Shown here: positions 18,557 to 26,774 of the stretch, in pieces
Position numbering within the stretch: the first letter of the stretch is position 1
Layout of the letters: each line of letters opens with the position of its first letter
Position numbers and translations under genes: made by a program
Source: Planococcus glaciei
GTDB taxonomy: Bacteria > Bacillota > Bacilli > Bacillales_A > Planococcaceae
Length of the DNA: 64,000 nucleotides
NCBI RefSeq assembly: GCF_900099655.1
Contig: NZ_FNDC01000007.1
Span: forward strand, 1-64,000
Direction: 5' to 3'
Notes under the pieces: model-generated
Database searches by the model: none
What the model saw: only the letters and a program-made list of their open reading frames with translations
Told to the model about the DNA's origin: nothing

Positions 18557-18912
18557 TGTCCTGGCACTACCTTTACATTATGCTCATTTGATTTTAGACC
18601 AAGCTCTTTCGCTTTTGTCCAAATGCGCTCATATGTAGACAGTTCGTTTACTTGTACAGACAAATCTGTATTTTGTTTCACTTTTTCATCGATTGAATGT
18701 TCAATTTTTTGAATTTCTTGTGTAGATGCCTGGATCACAGATTGGTTTTGAAGAACCAAAAGTGCACATAGAGCAAATGCTGCAAAGAAAGACAAATAAA
18801 GCACTTTCTCGCCTTTTGTAAAAATCCCTTTTTTTCTTACCGGTTGCCGGGCCGGATTTTGAGGAACGGCCGGCTGTTGTATGTATGCTTCTTTTCTTGC
18901 ATATAGCGCCAT
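18553..18912 (-). CDS. ftsL: Cell division protein FtsL
   Basis: A small bitopic division protein of 119 residues: basic cytoplasmic N-terminus (about 1-37), one transmembrane helix (about 38-57) and an extracellular leucine-zipper-like coiled coil (about 60-105). It forms a complex with DivIB and DivIC. Identification rests on this architecture and on the place between rsmH and pbpB. The stop overlaps the pbpB start. Confidence 0.93.
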   Translation of the reverse strand: MALYARKEAYIQQPAVPQNPARQPVRKKGIFTKGEKVLYLSFFAAFALCALLVLQNQSVIQASTQEIQKIEHSIDEKVKQNTDLSVQVNELSTYERIWTKAKELGLKSNEHNVKVVPGQ

Positions 18913-18924
18913 TTGAACACGTCC

Positions 18925-19863
18925 TTACTCTTTGATTTTTTCCACAATCCGCAATTTTGCCGACCGTGAACGATTGTTCTGTTCTAACTCTTCCTCGGAC
19001 GGAAGAATCGGTTTTCTGGTGATCAATTTAAATTTCGGTTCCATGCCTGCTGGAATCATCGGCAGGTTCGGAGGCAGTTCCGGCATTGACGAAGCTTCCT
19101 TGAAAAGCGTCTTGCATAACCGGTCCTCCAGTGAATGGAAGGTAATGACACTGACTCTTCCGCCGACAGCCAGTAAATCGAGTGCATCCTGGAGCGAAGT
19201 TTCCGCTGCACCAAGCTCATCGTTTACCGCGATGCGGATTGCCTGGAAAATGCGTTTTGCCGGATGGCCGCCTTTTCGTCTGGCAAATGCCGGTATACCG
19301 TCTTTGATCAGTTCCACTAATTGGCCGGTTGTTTCGATCGGCGCGGTTTCCCTTGCCGCTTCAATCTTCCGGGCAATTTGCTTCGAAAATTTCTCTTCGC
19401 CGTAGCGGTAAAAAATTCGCACCAAATCTTCAAACGGCCAGTCATTCACTACGTGATAAGCAGTCAGCTCCGCTGATTGGTCCATCCGCATGTCTAACGG
19501 TGCGTCATTGTGGTAACTGAATCCTCTTTCCGGTGTATCCAGCTGCGGAGAAGAAACGCCCAGGTCATATAATATGCCGTCCACTTTTTCAATCCCGCGC
19601 ATTTCCAATTGTTCTTTAATGAACTTAAAATTCGAATGAATAAACGTAATTCTGTGTAAGTAATCTTTCAGTTTTACTTGTGCATGTGCGATAGCTGTCG
19701 CGTCCTGGTCAAAACAATACAAATGTCCTTCATCGGATAACTGCTTTACCAGGTACTCGCTGTGTCCGGCTCCGCCAAGCGTGCAGTCTACATAGACGCC
19801 ATCAGGACGAATGTTCAGTCCATCGACAGTCTCCTGCAGTAAAACCGTGGTGTGGTTGAACAA
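18925..19863 (-). CDS. rsmH: 16S rRNA (cytosine-1402-N4)-methyltransferase RsmH (MraW)
   Basis: SAM-dependent methyltransferase acting on C1402 in the ribosomal P site. The SAM motif [14 protein letters not shown] is near residue 25. [31 protein letters not shown] and [17 protein letters not shown] are family hallmarks. 312 residues. The start appears to be TTG (19861-19863), with GGGGGGA a few bases upstream; no ATG in frame fits. It is the second gene of the division cluster. Confidence 0.96.
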   Translation of the reverse strand: MFNHTTVLLQETVDGLNIRPDGVYVDCTLGGAGHSEYLVKQLSDEGHLYCFDQDATAIAHAQVKLKDYLHRITFIHSNFKFIKEQLEMRGIEKVDGILYDLGVSSPQLDTPERGFSYHNDAPLDMRMDQSAELTAYHVVNDWPFEDLVRIFYRYGEEKFSKQIARKIEAARETAPIETTGQLVELIKDGIPAFARRKGGHPAKRIFQAIRIAVNDELGAAETSLQDALDLLAVGGRVSVITFHSLEDRLCKTLFKEASSMPELPPNLPMIPAGMEPKFKLITRKPILPSEEELEQNNRSRSAKLRIVEKIKE

Positions 19864-19884
19864 TCCATTCCCCCCGTTCAGTTG

Positions 19885-20316
19885 TTAAAAATCAAAGTCT
19901 GCTAAATTCTCTGCAATGTCATTAAATGAGTCTTCAGACGCTGTAAAATATTCTTCCCATGCATCTTTCGACCAGATTTCAAATCGATTCGATACACCAA
20001 GAATCACGCATTCTTTGTCAAGTTTTGCATACGTTAGCAATGTTGATGGTATATTGACGCGCCCTTGTTTATCAAGTTCCACTTCCGTGGCACCTGAGAA
20101 AAAGAACCGTGTAAATGCACGTGCGTCTTTTTTAGTGACCGGCAGCTCTTTCAGCTTTTCTTCGATCTTTTGCCATTCATCCATTGTGTAACCAAATAAG
20201 CATTGATCCAGGCCACGGGTTATGACAAAGTTCTCGCCAAGTTGCTCACGAAACTTTGCAGGCACGATTAAACGTCCCTTTGCATCAACGCTATGTTGAT
20301 ATTCTCCCATGAACAT
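19885..20316 (-). CDS. mraZ: Transcriptional regulator MraZ
   Basis: First gene of the division cluster and a DNA-binding autorepressor in other bacteria. Two tandem SpoVT/AbrB-like domains contain the paired motif [14 protein letters not shown] near residue 10 and [13 protein letters not shown] near residue 85. The start at 20316 ([15 protein letters not shown]) gives 143 residues, the family's usual length, and has GGGGTG nine bases upstream. An upstream in-frame start would add 15 unconserved residues. Its probable operator lies just upstream. Confidence 0.95.
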   Translation of the reverse strand: MFMGEYQHSVDAKGRLIVPAKFREQLGENFVITRGLDQCLFGYTMDEWQKIEEKLKELPVTKKDARAFTRFFFSGATEVELDKQGRVNIPSTLLTYAKLDKECVILGVSNRFEIWSKDAWEEYFTASEDSFNDIAENLADFDF

Positions 20317-20326
20317 GCCTGTCACC

Positions 20327-20371
20327 CCACTTAATGTCTTTAATGTACCACAATCCCCCACTTCTCACCAC
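20327..20371 (-). promoter_or_regulatory. Probable MraZ operator: repeated GTGG boxes
   Basis: On the minus strand the tetramer GTGG occurs at plus-strand 20368-20371, 20358-20361 and 20348-20351, exactly 10 bp apart. A fourth copy lies 21 bp further at 20327-20330. MraZ in other bacteria binds two to four such boxes at 10-bp spacing ahead of its own gene. A TACATT that could serve as -10 follows the third box. Confidence 0.72.
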
Positions 20372-20431
20372 TTGTTTTTGAAATATTTCATGTTTGTTAC
20401 AGAAATAAATCTCATATGCACTTAATGAGAC

Positions 20432-20460
20432 AAAAAAAAGTCTGCCAAGGCAGACTTTTG
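20432..20460 (-). terminator. Terminator of bshC
   Basis: Stem AGTCTGCC/GGCAGACT just after the bshC stop codon, followed on the minus strand by eight T residues. Confidence 0.9.
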
Positions 20461-20463
20461 CTG

Positions 20464-22083
20464 TTACAGATAGATTATTTTGTGGGTTTTGTCATATTGG
20501 AAATCGAGCTTCAACAGGTCTTGAACGAGCTCTAAACCATAAACATTCAAGTATGGGAAGGGACTGAAAACACGTTCCTGGAAATTGTCATCCGGGCGCA
20601 GTTCCATCTCAATCAATCCGAAATGGTTAAACTGAGTGCTATTCTGCAATACCACTTCATCTTCCAATTTGTTTTTCAAGAATTGAAGCTGCTTCAAATG
20701 GAATTGCAGATTTTTCTCCACAAGCGGCGTAAGCCCTCCGCTGATTGCTGAAAAACTCTTCTGGATGTCTTCGTATTTGGCTTCCAGCTGGCGCTGCGTT
20801 TCCTCGATCAGGTGTTCCGCTTCTTTTTCCCGAATCGACTCCATCAAGGCTTGGCGGAGTTCCGCCACTTTCAATTCTGTGAAAACTTCGCTGAAAGTCA
20901 ATTGGTATTTTTGGAGCAAGCTTTGAACTTGCCGGTTCACCAAGGTCATTCCAAGACGGGGCATGACAATCGGCATTTCCATATCCATCACGTTAAAGAC
21001 GCCTTTCAAGGCAGCCCAGTAGGCAATTTCCCCCGGGCCTCCGACAAACGCCAGAACCGGGAAAACCAATTCCTGCATTAAAGGACGCGTCACGACGTTA
21101 TTGCTCAGCCGTTCCGGTGAGTTTTTAGCAATATCCAGCAATTCATTCATCGTGAATGACACTGCTCCTTCATTGCCTACAAACTCTTCACCGTTACGCT
21201 GAAGCAAAATGCGTTCGCCTTCCACCGTAATAAACAAATTAGCCGCTTGGGGTTCCGCTTCAATGACTGCGGAATATCCTTCTTCGACCAGGTTTTGTTC
21301 CGCCGCTATGACCGCTTCGGCAATTTCTTCCGACTTTTCAATCATCCGGACAAAGTAACTTGCTTCGTATTTCCGGAGGTCGGGACTTGCTGCATCAATA
21401 TACAAAAGCCCTTCTTCGTTGAAAAAATAATTTAGCAGCGCAGCAAAGAAATCCGTAAAGGAGTCGGCGCTGTCCAAAAAGGCAAAAGCCGTTTCATGCA
21501 TCTCTTTGGAGAACTCGGTTTCAGGCAAGCTCCTGAAATACTCTTCCAGATACGAATGGACTTTCGCCTTGTTCAACTTTGCAGTAGATGCGGAATTCTT
21601 TCCATACTCGACATGTGGAAAATTCAGTTTGTCCAACCTGCCGTCTACGCCTCTGTATAAATGGCTGATTTCCGCCAAATCGTGGTCTTCGCCAGCAATC
21701 CAGAAGACGGGGACAACTTTTGTTGCCAATTGTTCGCTCGCCTGTTTCGCCAGGACAATCACCGAAATGGCTTTGTGCACGGTATATAACGGTCCCGTCA
21801 AAAGGCCTGCCTGCTGGCCGGTTACAACAACCGGTGCACCGTTCTCAAAATCCGCAAGATGGGCTTCCGCCTTTTGTGAAATGCCGTTCGGTTCCATAAA
21901 TTTGCGCAGGATCGAGCCGACTTTTGCACGGTCCACTTCATGCTGCTGCAGCACTTCAAAACGCTTGCTGAAATTTTCAGCGCTTGGCCCATACGAAAAA
22001 TACTGTAGAATATTCGTTTTCCCGTTTATGTAGTCTTCCATTAGCTGGCTGGCTGGTTTTATATATTGTTCTTCTAACCTCAT
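20464..22083 (-). CDS. bshC: Bacillithiol biosynthesis cysteine-adding enzyme BshC
   Basis: Adds cysteine to GlcN-malate in the last step of bacillithiol synthesis. The 539-residue length and the motifs PVVVTGQQAGLLTGPLYTVHKAISVI, VPVFWIAGEDHDLAEI, FVGGPGEIAYWA and LPRLGMTLV identify the family. The core is a Rossmann-like fold with a coiled-coil insertion, visible as the charged stretch at about residues 400-470. It stands alone with its own terminator, next to the division cluster as in other bacilli. Confidence 0.95.
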   Translation of the reverse strand: MRLEEQYIKPASQLMEDYINGKTNILQYFSYGPSAENFSKRFEVLQQHEVDRAKVGSILRKFMEPNGISQKAEAHLADFENGAPVVVTGQQAGLLTGPLYTVHKAISVIVLAKQASEQLATKVVPVFWIAGEDHDLAEISHLYRGVDGRLDKLNFPHVEYGKNSASTAKLNKAKVHSYLEEYFRSLPETEFSKEMHETAFAFLDSADSFTDFFAALLNYFFNEEGLLYIDAASPDLRKYEASYFVRMIEKSEEIAEAVIAAEQNLVEEGYSAVIEAEPQAANLFITVEGERILLQRNGEEFVGNEGAVSFTMNELLDIAKNSPERLSNNVVTRPLMQELVFPVLAFVGGPGEIAYWAALKGVFNVMDMEMPIVMPRLGMTLVNRQVQSLLQKYQLTFSEVFTELKVAELRQALMESIREKEAEHLIEETQRQLEAKYEDIQKSFSAISGGLTPLVEKNLQFHLKQLQFLKNKLEDEVVLQNSTQFNHFGLIEMELRPDDNFQERVFSPFPYLNVYGLELVQDLLKLDFQYDKTHKIIYL

Positions 22084-22157
22084 GAAAAATTGTCCCCTTT
22101 TCCGTTTACATTCAGTATTACTATATCAAACGCAATCGCTGTTGGAAAAATATACGC

Positions 22158-22541
22158 TTACGAAGATAGAAAACGGCTGATGGTAAGGGCCAGTCCAGTC
22201 ACCCATAGAAGAAAGTAAGCAATGCTCAAAACCAGGAAATACGTACGCCACGTTTTCCGGATAAACGGGACCACTTTGATTTCTTTCGACTTTATCCACT
22301 CAATTGTCAGCAGGAACATCGCGATGACGACAGCGACAATGTACGTGATGGCGGCAATATCATATGGCCAAATGACCGCAGCGCCTACCGGGATGGAAAT
22401 GAACAATAAAAACGTCGTGGCATCGGCGGCAAGGCCGATTGATCGCCGTCCCATTTTCTTCCGGGCAATCAATAGCGTTAAGATAAATAAAATGAAAGGA
22501 GCGAAGATAAATGCGGCTCCGAGAGAATATAAAATGTCCAT
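22158..22541 (-). CDS. Four-helix membrane protein (DUF3397-like)
   Basis: A 127-residue protein with four hydrophobic helices (about residues 5-25, 40-60, 65-85 and 100-122) and a short basic loop RKKMGRRSIG after the first. Size, topology and position between panE and bshC fit the DUF3397 family of bacilli. I do not recognise a function. It begins four bases after panE ends, so it is probably co-transcribed with it. Confidence 0.65.
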   Translation of the reverse strand: MDILYSLGAAFIFAPFILFILTLLIARKKMGRRSIGLAADATTFLLFISIPVGAAVIWPYDIAAITYIVAVVIAMFLLTIEWIKSKEIKVVPFIRKTWRTYFLVLSIAYFLLWVTGLALTISRFLSS

Positions 22542-22544
22542 AGA

Positions 22545-23402
22545 TTAAACCTCAATTGATTTTAATAGTTGATAAAACGCTTTTAATAAAGGGAGTTCGA
22601 TTGGAGAGCGCTCCAACAAATACAGCACAATGGTGTCCAGCTCCATTTTACGGCCAGCCTGCCTGTCCATCAGCATCGAGGAAGTATTTTCGGCAGTCGC
22701 CTTGCATAAGGCGGTTACTTCTTCAAAAGGCAGCAGCGTCTTGATTTCCGGGAAAGCCCGTTCCAGTTCCACGTAGACCCTCTGCATCAGTTCAAATGCA
22801 TAGGGATTCGTCACCAGCTCCCCGTTTTTTAAAGCCGTTATTGCCGTGAGCGGGTTGATGATGCCGTTCAGCAGCACTTTGCGGAACAGCAGCCGGTCTG
22901 CATCCTTATGCCATTCCGACTGGAAGCCCTCAAGTTTGGTAAACGGAAGGAACTTTTGCTGCCGCCCTTTTAACAGGGCCCATTTAACCGTTCCGTTTCC
23001 AGTATGCCGGACTTCGTTGCCGCTGATTTTTAGTGCGCCATGTTCTACACTGGCTGCCGCAATATCCTCGTGGGGCAATTGTTCAGCCAAGCGGAGATGG
23101 AGCATGCCGTTTTGAAGAAAAACTACCGGATTGTACGGGGCATACCGTTTAAGGGCTGGCACAAGCCCATCCAGCGCATCGTATTTCACCGCCAGCAGGA
23201 CAAAGGCGTCCGCAGGGATTTCCGCCCAATCTGCAATGGCTGGCACATTGTGGCGGTGCCCGTCTTTTATGATTCCTTGTTCGTTGATGATGCGGGCTTG
23301 CTGTTTTTGGTGCGCCAATACCTGTACTGCTGCTCCTGCTTCATCCAACAGGCAGGCAAGCAGCAGGCCGACCGCTCCTGCACCGACGATGACCACTTTC
23401 AT
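22545..23402 (-). CDS. panE: 2-dehydropantoate 2-reductase
   Basis: NADPH-dependent ketopantoate reductase of pantothenate synthesis. The N-terminal nucleotide loop is MKVVIVGAGAVGLLLA. The active-site lysine lies in KVLLNGIINPLTAI, and the C-terminal helical domain includes SSMLMDRQAGRKMELD. The start at 23402 is preferred over one five codons upstream because GGAGGGAAGCC precedes it. About 285 residues. The family contains several paralogues; coaD, later in the same pathway, is also in this window. Confidence 0.88.
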   Translation of the reverse strand: MKVVIVGAGAVGLLLACLLDEAGAAVQVLAHQKQQARIINEQGIIKDGHRHNVPAIADWAEIPADAFVLLAVKYDALDGLVPALKRYAPYNPVVFLQNGMLHLRLAEQLPHEDIAAASVEHGALKISGNEVRHTGNGTVKWALLKGRQQKFLPFTKLEGFQSEWHKDADRLLFRKVLLNGIINPLTAITALKNGELVTNPYAFELMQRVYVELERAFPEIKTLLPFEEVTALCKATAENTSSMLMDRQAGRKMELDTIVLYLLERSPIELPLLKAFYQLLKSIEV

Positions 23403-23424
23403 GGCTTCCCTCCTCATGCAATCT

Positions 23425-23460
23425 CAAAAAAGAAGCCTGCCATAATAAGGCAGACTTCTT
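23425..23460 (-). terminator. Terminator of the acyl-CoA carboxylase genes
   Basis: An 11-bp stem (23431-23441 with 23449-23459, one G-U pair) followed on the minus strand by a T run. Confidence 0.85.
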
Positions 23461-23475
23461 TCTTATTAACTCTCA

Positions 23476-25026
23476 TTATACAGGATAAACGCCGTGTTTT
23501 CGATACGGCAATGGCAAATCTTTTGTTTCATAAATGGACAGGCGCTGCGACAATACATCCCGCAGCTGATAAGGAGCTACGATTTCATCGATAATCAGCT
23601 CAGACGCCAATTTGTAAATATCGATTTCTTCTTTGTACTCCTGATGTTTTTCCTGAACATATTTCAAGCGCTCTTTCGGATCTTCAATGGCTTCAATTTT
23701 ATTCGAATACACGGCGTTGACCGCTGCTTCTGGACCCATAACCGCAATTTGGGCAGTTGGAAGTGCGATGCATACGTCCGGCTCGAAAGCAGGGCCTGCC
23801 ATCGCATATAAACCTGCACCGTATGCTTTGCGGACAATCACCGAAATTTTAGGCACCGTCGCTGAACTCATAGCCGCGATAAACTTCGCGCCGTGGCGGA
23901 TAATGCCCGCGCGTTCGACTTTCGTTCCGATCATAAAGCCCGGCACATCTGCCAGGAACAATAACGGAATCGAGAAAGCGTCGCATAGGTTGATGAACTT
24001 CGCGCCTTTGTCAGCTGAATCTCCGAACAGCACGCCGCCTTTTACTTTCGGCTGGTTCGCCAGGATCCCAACTGCCTGGCCGTCAATGCGGGCAAGCCCG
24101 GTAATCAATTCACCGGCAAATAATTTTTTGATATCAAAGAAGCTGCCTTCATCGACCAATTGGTCGATGAGTTCATACATATCAAACGGTGCGTTTTGGT
24201 TTTCCGGAATGATGGCTTCTAGCGTTCGTCCGGCTTTCGCTGCTTTTGCTTCAAGTTTTTCAGGCTTGATGGCAAAATTGGCCGGGAAGAATGCCAAATA
24301 GCGGCGCGCTTCTTCTATGGCTTCTTCTTCAGTCGAAACCAATACATCGCCAACTCCACTGACGGTGCAGTGCATGCGGGCTCCGCCCATTTCTTCCAGC
24401 GTCACTTTTTCCCCGATCACTTTTTCGGCCATCCGAGGAGACCCTAAGTACATCGAAGCGTTGCCTTCAACCATGATGACAATATCGCAAAATGCCGGTA
24501 TGTATGCTCCGCCTGCTGCAGACGGCCCGAACAATAGGCAAATTTGCGGAACCATCCCAGACATCCTTACCTGGTTATGGAAAATCCGCCCCGCACCCCT
24601 ACGGTTTGGAAACATATCCAGCTGGTCTGTAATGCGGGCACCCGCAGAATCCACCAGATAAAGCATGGGAACCTGCATTTTTTCTGCAGTCTCCTGAATG
24701 CGAATGATCTTTTCAACTGTGCGCGAACCCCATGATCCCGCTTTAACCGTGGAATCATTCGCCATTACACACACCGTCTGGCCATTCACTTTGCCGATGG
24801 CCGTAACCACGCCATCAGCCGGCAAATCGCCTGCTTCAACATTTGCGAATCGGCCGTCTTCTGCATAATTCTCATCATCAAACAAAAGCTTAAGCCGGTC
24901 GCGGACAAACAGCTTATTGCTTTCCTTCATTTTTTCGTGATATTTAGGATGTCCTCCCGCAAAAATCGTCGCGAGTTTTTGTTCCAAGCGTTCGTTATAG
25001 CCGGTTGTTTCACTCGTTTTTGTCAT
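23476..25026 (-). CDS. Acyl-CoA carboxylase, carboxyltransferase subunit (YngE-like)
   Basis: The 516-residue protein transfers the carboxyl group from carboxybiotin to an acyl-CoA. It has both crotonase-like carboxyltransferase halves. The N half includes VDSAGARITDQLDMFPNRRGAGRIFHNQVRMSG and GPSAAGGAYIPAFCD. The C half includes GDSADKGAKFINLCDAFSIPLLFLADVPGFMIGTKVERAGIIRHGAK. With the two genes upstream it makes a complete three-subunit carboxylase. It resembles the YngE/methylcrotonyl-CoA type, but the acyl substrate (methylcrotonyl, propionyl or other) cannot be settled here. No HMG-CoA lyase or acyl-CoA dehydrogenase adjoins it. Confidence 0.85.
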   Translation of the reverse strand: MTKTSETTGYNERLEQKLATIFAGGHPKYHEKMKESNKLFVRDRLKLLFDDENYAEDGRFANVEAGDLPADGVVTAIGKVNGQTVCVMANDSTVKAGSWGSRTVEKIIRIQETAEKMQVPMLYLVDSAGARITDQLDMFPNRRGAGRIFHNQVRMSGMVPQICLLFGPSAAGGAYIPAFCDIVIMVEGNASMYLGSPRMAEKVIGEKVTLEEMGGARMHCTVSGVGDVLVSTEEEAIEEARRYLAFFPANFAIKPEKLEAKAAKAGRTLEAIIPENQNAPFDMYELIDQLVDEGSFFDIKKLFAGELITGLARIDGQAVGILANQPKVKGGVLFGDSADKGAKFINLCDAFSIPLLFLADVPGFMIGTKVERAGIIRHGAKFIAAMSSATVPKISVIVRKAYGAGLYAMAGPAFEPDVCIALPTAQIAVMGPEAAVNAVYSNKIEAIEDPKERLKYVQEKHQEYKEEIDIYKLASELIIDEIVAPYQLRDVLSQRLSIYETKDLPLPYRKHGVYPV

Positions 25027-25054
25027 TTCGCTGCCCCCTTTGCATAAAAACGGA

Positions 25055-25270
25055 TTATTCTCCCAGTGTCATCAATGTTTCTTCTTCGTTGACGAATCCG
25101 CCGACTTCCACGTGGATTTTTTCCACTGTGCCGCCAATTTCCGCTTCAACCGGAATTTCCATTTTCATTGATTCAATTGTCAGAACAGCTTGGCCTGCGC
25201 TTACTGCTTCCCCTTCTACTACCAATACGTTCAATACTGTTCCTGCCATCGATGCTTTTAGTTCTTTCAT
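25055..25270 (-). CDS. Biotin carboxyl carrier protein, single-domain
   Basis: A 71-residue biotinyl domain with the biotinylated lysine (Lys36) in ESMKMEIP; the usual tetrapeptide is AMKM, so SMKM is a mild variant. The start at 25270 overlaps the stop codon of the biotin carboxylase gene (ATGA), with AGGAGG upstream, so the two subunits are translationally coupled. It swings carboxybiotin between biotin carboxylase and carboxyltransferase. An upstream in-frame start is less likely. Confidence 0.88.
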   Translation of the reverse strand: MKELKASMAGTVLNVLVVEGEAVSAGQAVLTIESMKMEIPVEAEIGGTVEKIHVEVGGFVNEEETLMTLGE

Positions 25271-26616
25271 AGTCCCTGTTCCTCCTTTGTTTTTTCGAGC
25301 CATTTCGGCAATACGGATGTCGCGTAATCGCCATTTACAAATTCCTGTGATTCAACAAATTCTTTGAATAGCGGAATATTGGTTTTTACCCCTGTTATTG
25401 TAGCATGATTGAAAAAATTCTGTGATTTACGGATGGCATCTATCCGGTCGCTGCCTGTAATGATGACTTTGGAGATCATCGGGTCGTAAAAAGGCGTGAC
25501 TGCATTGCCCTGTTCGTAGCCGGATTCAATGCGGGCATCTTGCCCCCACATAATGGACTCCAGCTTCCCGGGCGACGGGAAGAATGTTTTCGGATCTTCT
25601 GCGTAAATACGGAACTCAATGGCATGGCCGTGGGATTGGATGCTGTCCTGCGGAGGAAGCTCTTTCCCGTTCGCCACGTCAATCTGCCATTCCACCAAGT
25701 CGTAGCCGGTCACTTGTTCCGTGACGGGATGCTCCACTTGAAGGCGCGTATTCATCTCCAGGAAGTAAAATTCGTTCTTTTCATCCACGATGAATTCCAC
25801 TGTCCCGGCATTGGTATAGCCGACCGCACGGGCAGCTTGAAGCGCTGCTTCGCAAAGGCGAAGGCGAGCGTCCTGCGGCAAGTGAGGCGATGGCGATTCT
25901 TCGATCACTTTCTGGTTGCGACGCTGGACCGAACAATTGCGTTCGAACAAATGGACGATATTCCCGTGCTTGTCGCCGAATATCTGCACTTCAATATGGC
26001 GGGCGTTTGCGATGAATTTTTCTAAAAAGACGACGTCGTCCCCAAAGTAAGCTTTCGCCCGATTTTTAACAGAAACAAATTGCTGACTGAGCGCTTGCTC
26101 ATTGTCACAGCGCACCATACCAATGCCGCCGCCTCCTGCACTCGCTTTCAGCATTACCGGATAGCCGATGGCCTCAGCTTTTGCCAAAGCTTCCTCAAGT
26201 TCGTGGACGCCTTCTTCTGTTCCCGGAACGACTGGCACCCCTGCTTGAATCATCGTGCGGCGTGATTCAATCTTGTCGCCCATTTTTTCCATGATGTCGG
26301 CGGAAGGACCAATAAAAATCAACCCCGCCTGCTCGGTTTTTCGAGCGAATTCCGCGTTTTCCGACAGCAAGCCGTAACCCGGATGAATGGCATCCGCTCC
26401 GGTGGCCAGCGCCGCTTCAATAATTTTGTCTACTTGCAAATACGATTGAGCGACCGGATTTGGTCCGATCAAAATAGCTTCGGTTGCTTCACTTGCATAA
26501 GGCAGATCCCCATCAGCCTCAGAGTGGATGGCAACCGTTTCGATGCCGAGGCGGTCGCAGGTGCGAATAATCCGCCGTGCAATTTCGCCCCGGTTCGCAA
26601 TCAGGATTTTATTCAT
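25267..26616 (-). CDS. Biotin carboxylase subunit of acyl-CoA carboxylase
   Basis: ATP-dependent carboxylation of biotin. The 449 residues cover an N-terminal pre-ATP-grasp domain (MNKILIANRGEIARRI), ATP-grasp (glycine loop KASAGGGGIGMV, ERNCSVQRRNQKVIEESPS) and a C-terminal domain (FRIYAEDPKTFFPSPG). HPGYGLLSEN and EMNTRLQVEHPVTE are present. It is the free-standing AccC type, distinct from the fused version in pyruvate carboxylase at 45407. GGGGG lies upstream of the ATG. Confidence 0.93.
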   Translation of the reverse strand: MNKILIANRGEIARRIIRTCDRLGIETVAIHSEADGDLPYASEATEAILIGPNPVAQSYLQVDKIIEAALATGADAIHPGYGLLSENAEFARKTEQAGLIFIGPSADIMEKMGDKIESRRTMIQAGVPVVPGTEEGVHELEEALAKAEAIGYPVMLKASAGGGGIGMVRCDNEQALSQQFVSVKNRAKAYFGDDVVFLEKFIANARHIEVQIFGDKHGNIVHLFERNCSVQRRNQKVIEESPSPHLPQDARLRLCEAALQAARAVGYTNAGTVEFIVDEKNEFYFLEMNTRLQVEHPVTEQVTGYDLVEWQIDVANGKELPPQDSIQSHGHAIEFRIYAEDPKTFFPSPGKLESIMWGQDARIESGYEQGNAVTPFYDPMISKVIITGSDRIDAIRKSQNFFNHATITGVKTNIPLFKEFVESQEFVNGDYATSVLPKWLEKTKEEQGL

Positions 26617-26744
26617 ATAAGAAATACCCCCTGTGTTTTTCTCCCTCCTCTAGCATATACGATTTTTGTAAGCGATTTCAACTATTGGCGCAAAACTTTT
26701 CAGAATAGAAAAATTCATCCGCTGTTTCCTTCTCGTTTTTTCCA

Positions 26745-26774
26745 TAAAAAAAAGACTTCCGTTAATGGAAGTCT
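26745..26774 (-). terminator. Terminator of the crotonase gene
   Basis: An 8-bp stem AGACTTCC/GGAAGTCT (26753-26760 with 26767-26774) abutting the stop codon, followed on the minus strand by eight T residues. Confidence 0.88.

Noticed and set aside
20432-23460. Similar hairpins at 20432 and 23425 (AGTCTGCC motif) as a mobile repeat pair
   Set aside because: They share only a short stem and both fit as ordinary terminators of the genes that end there.
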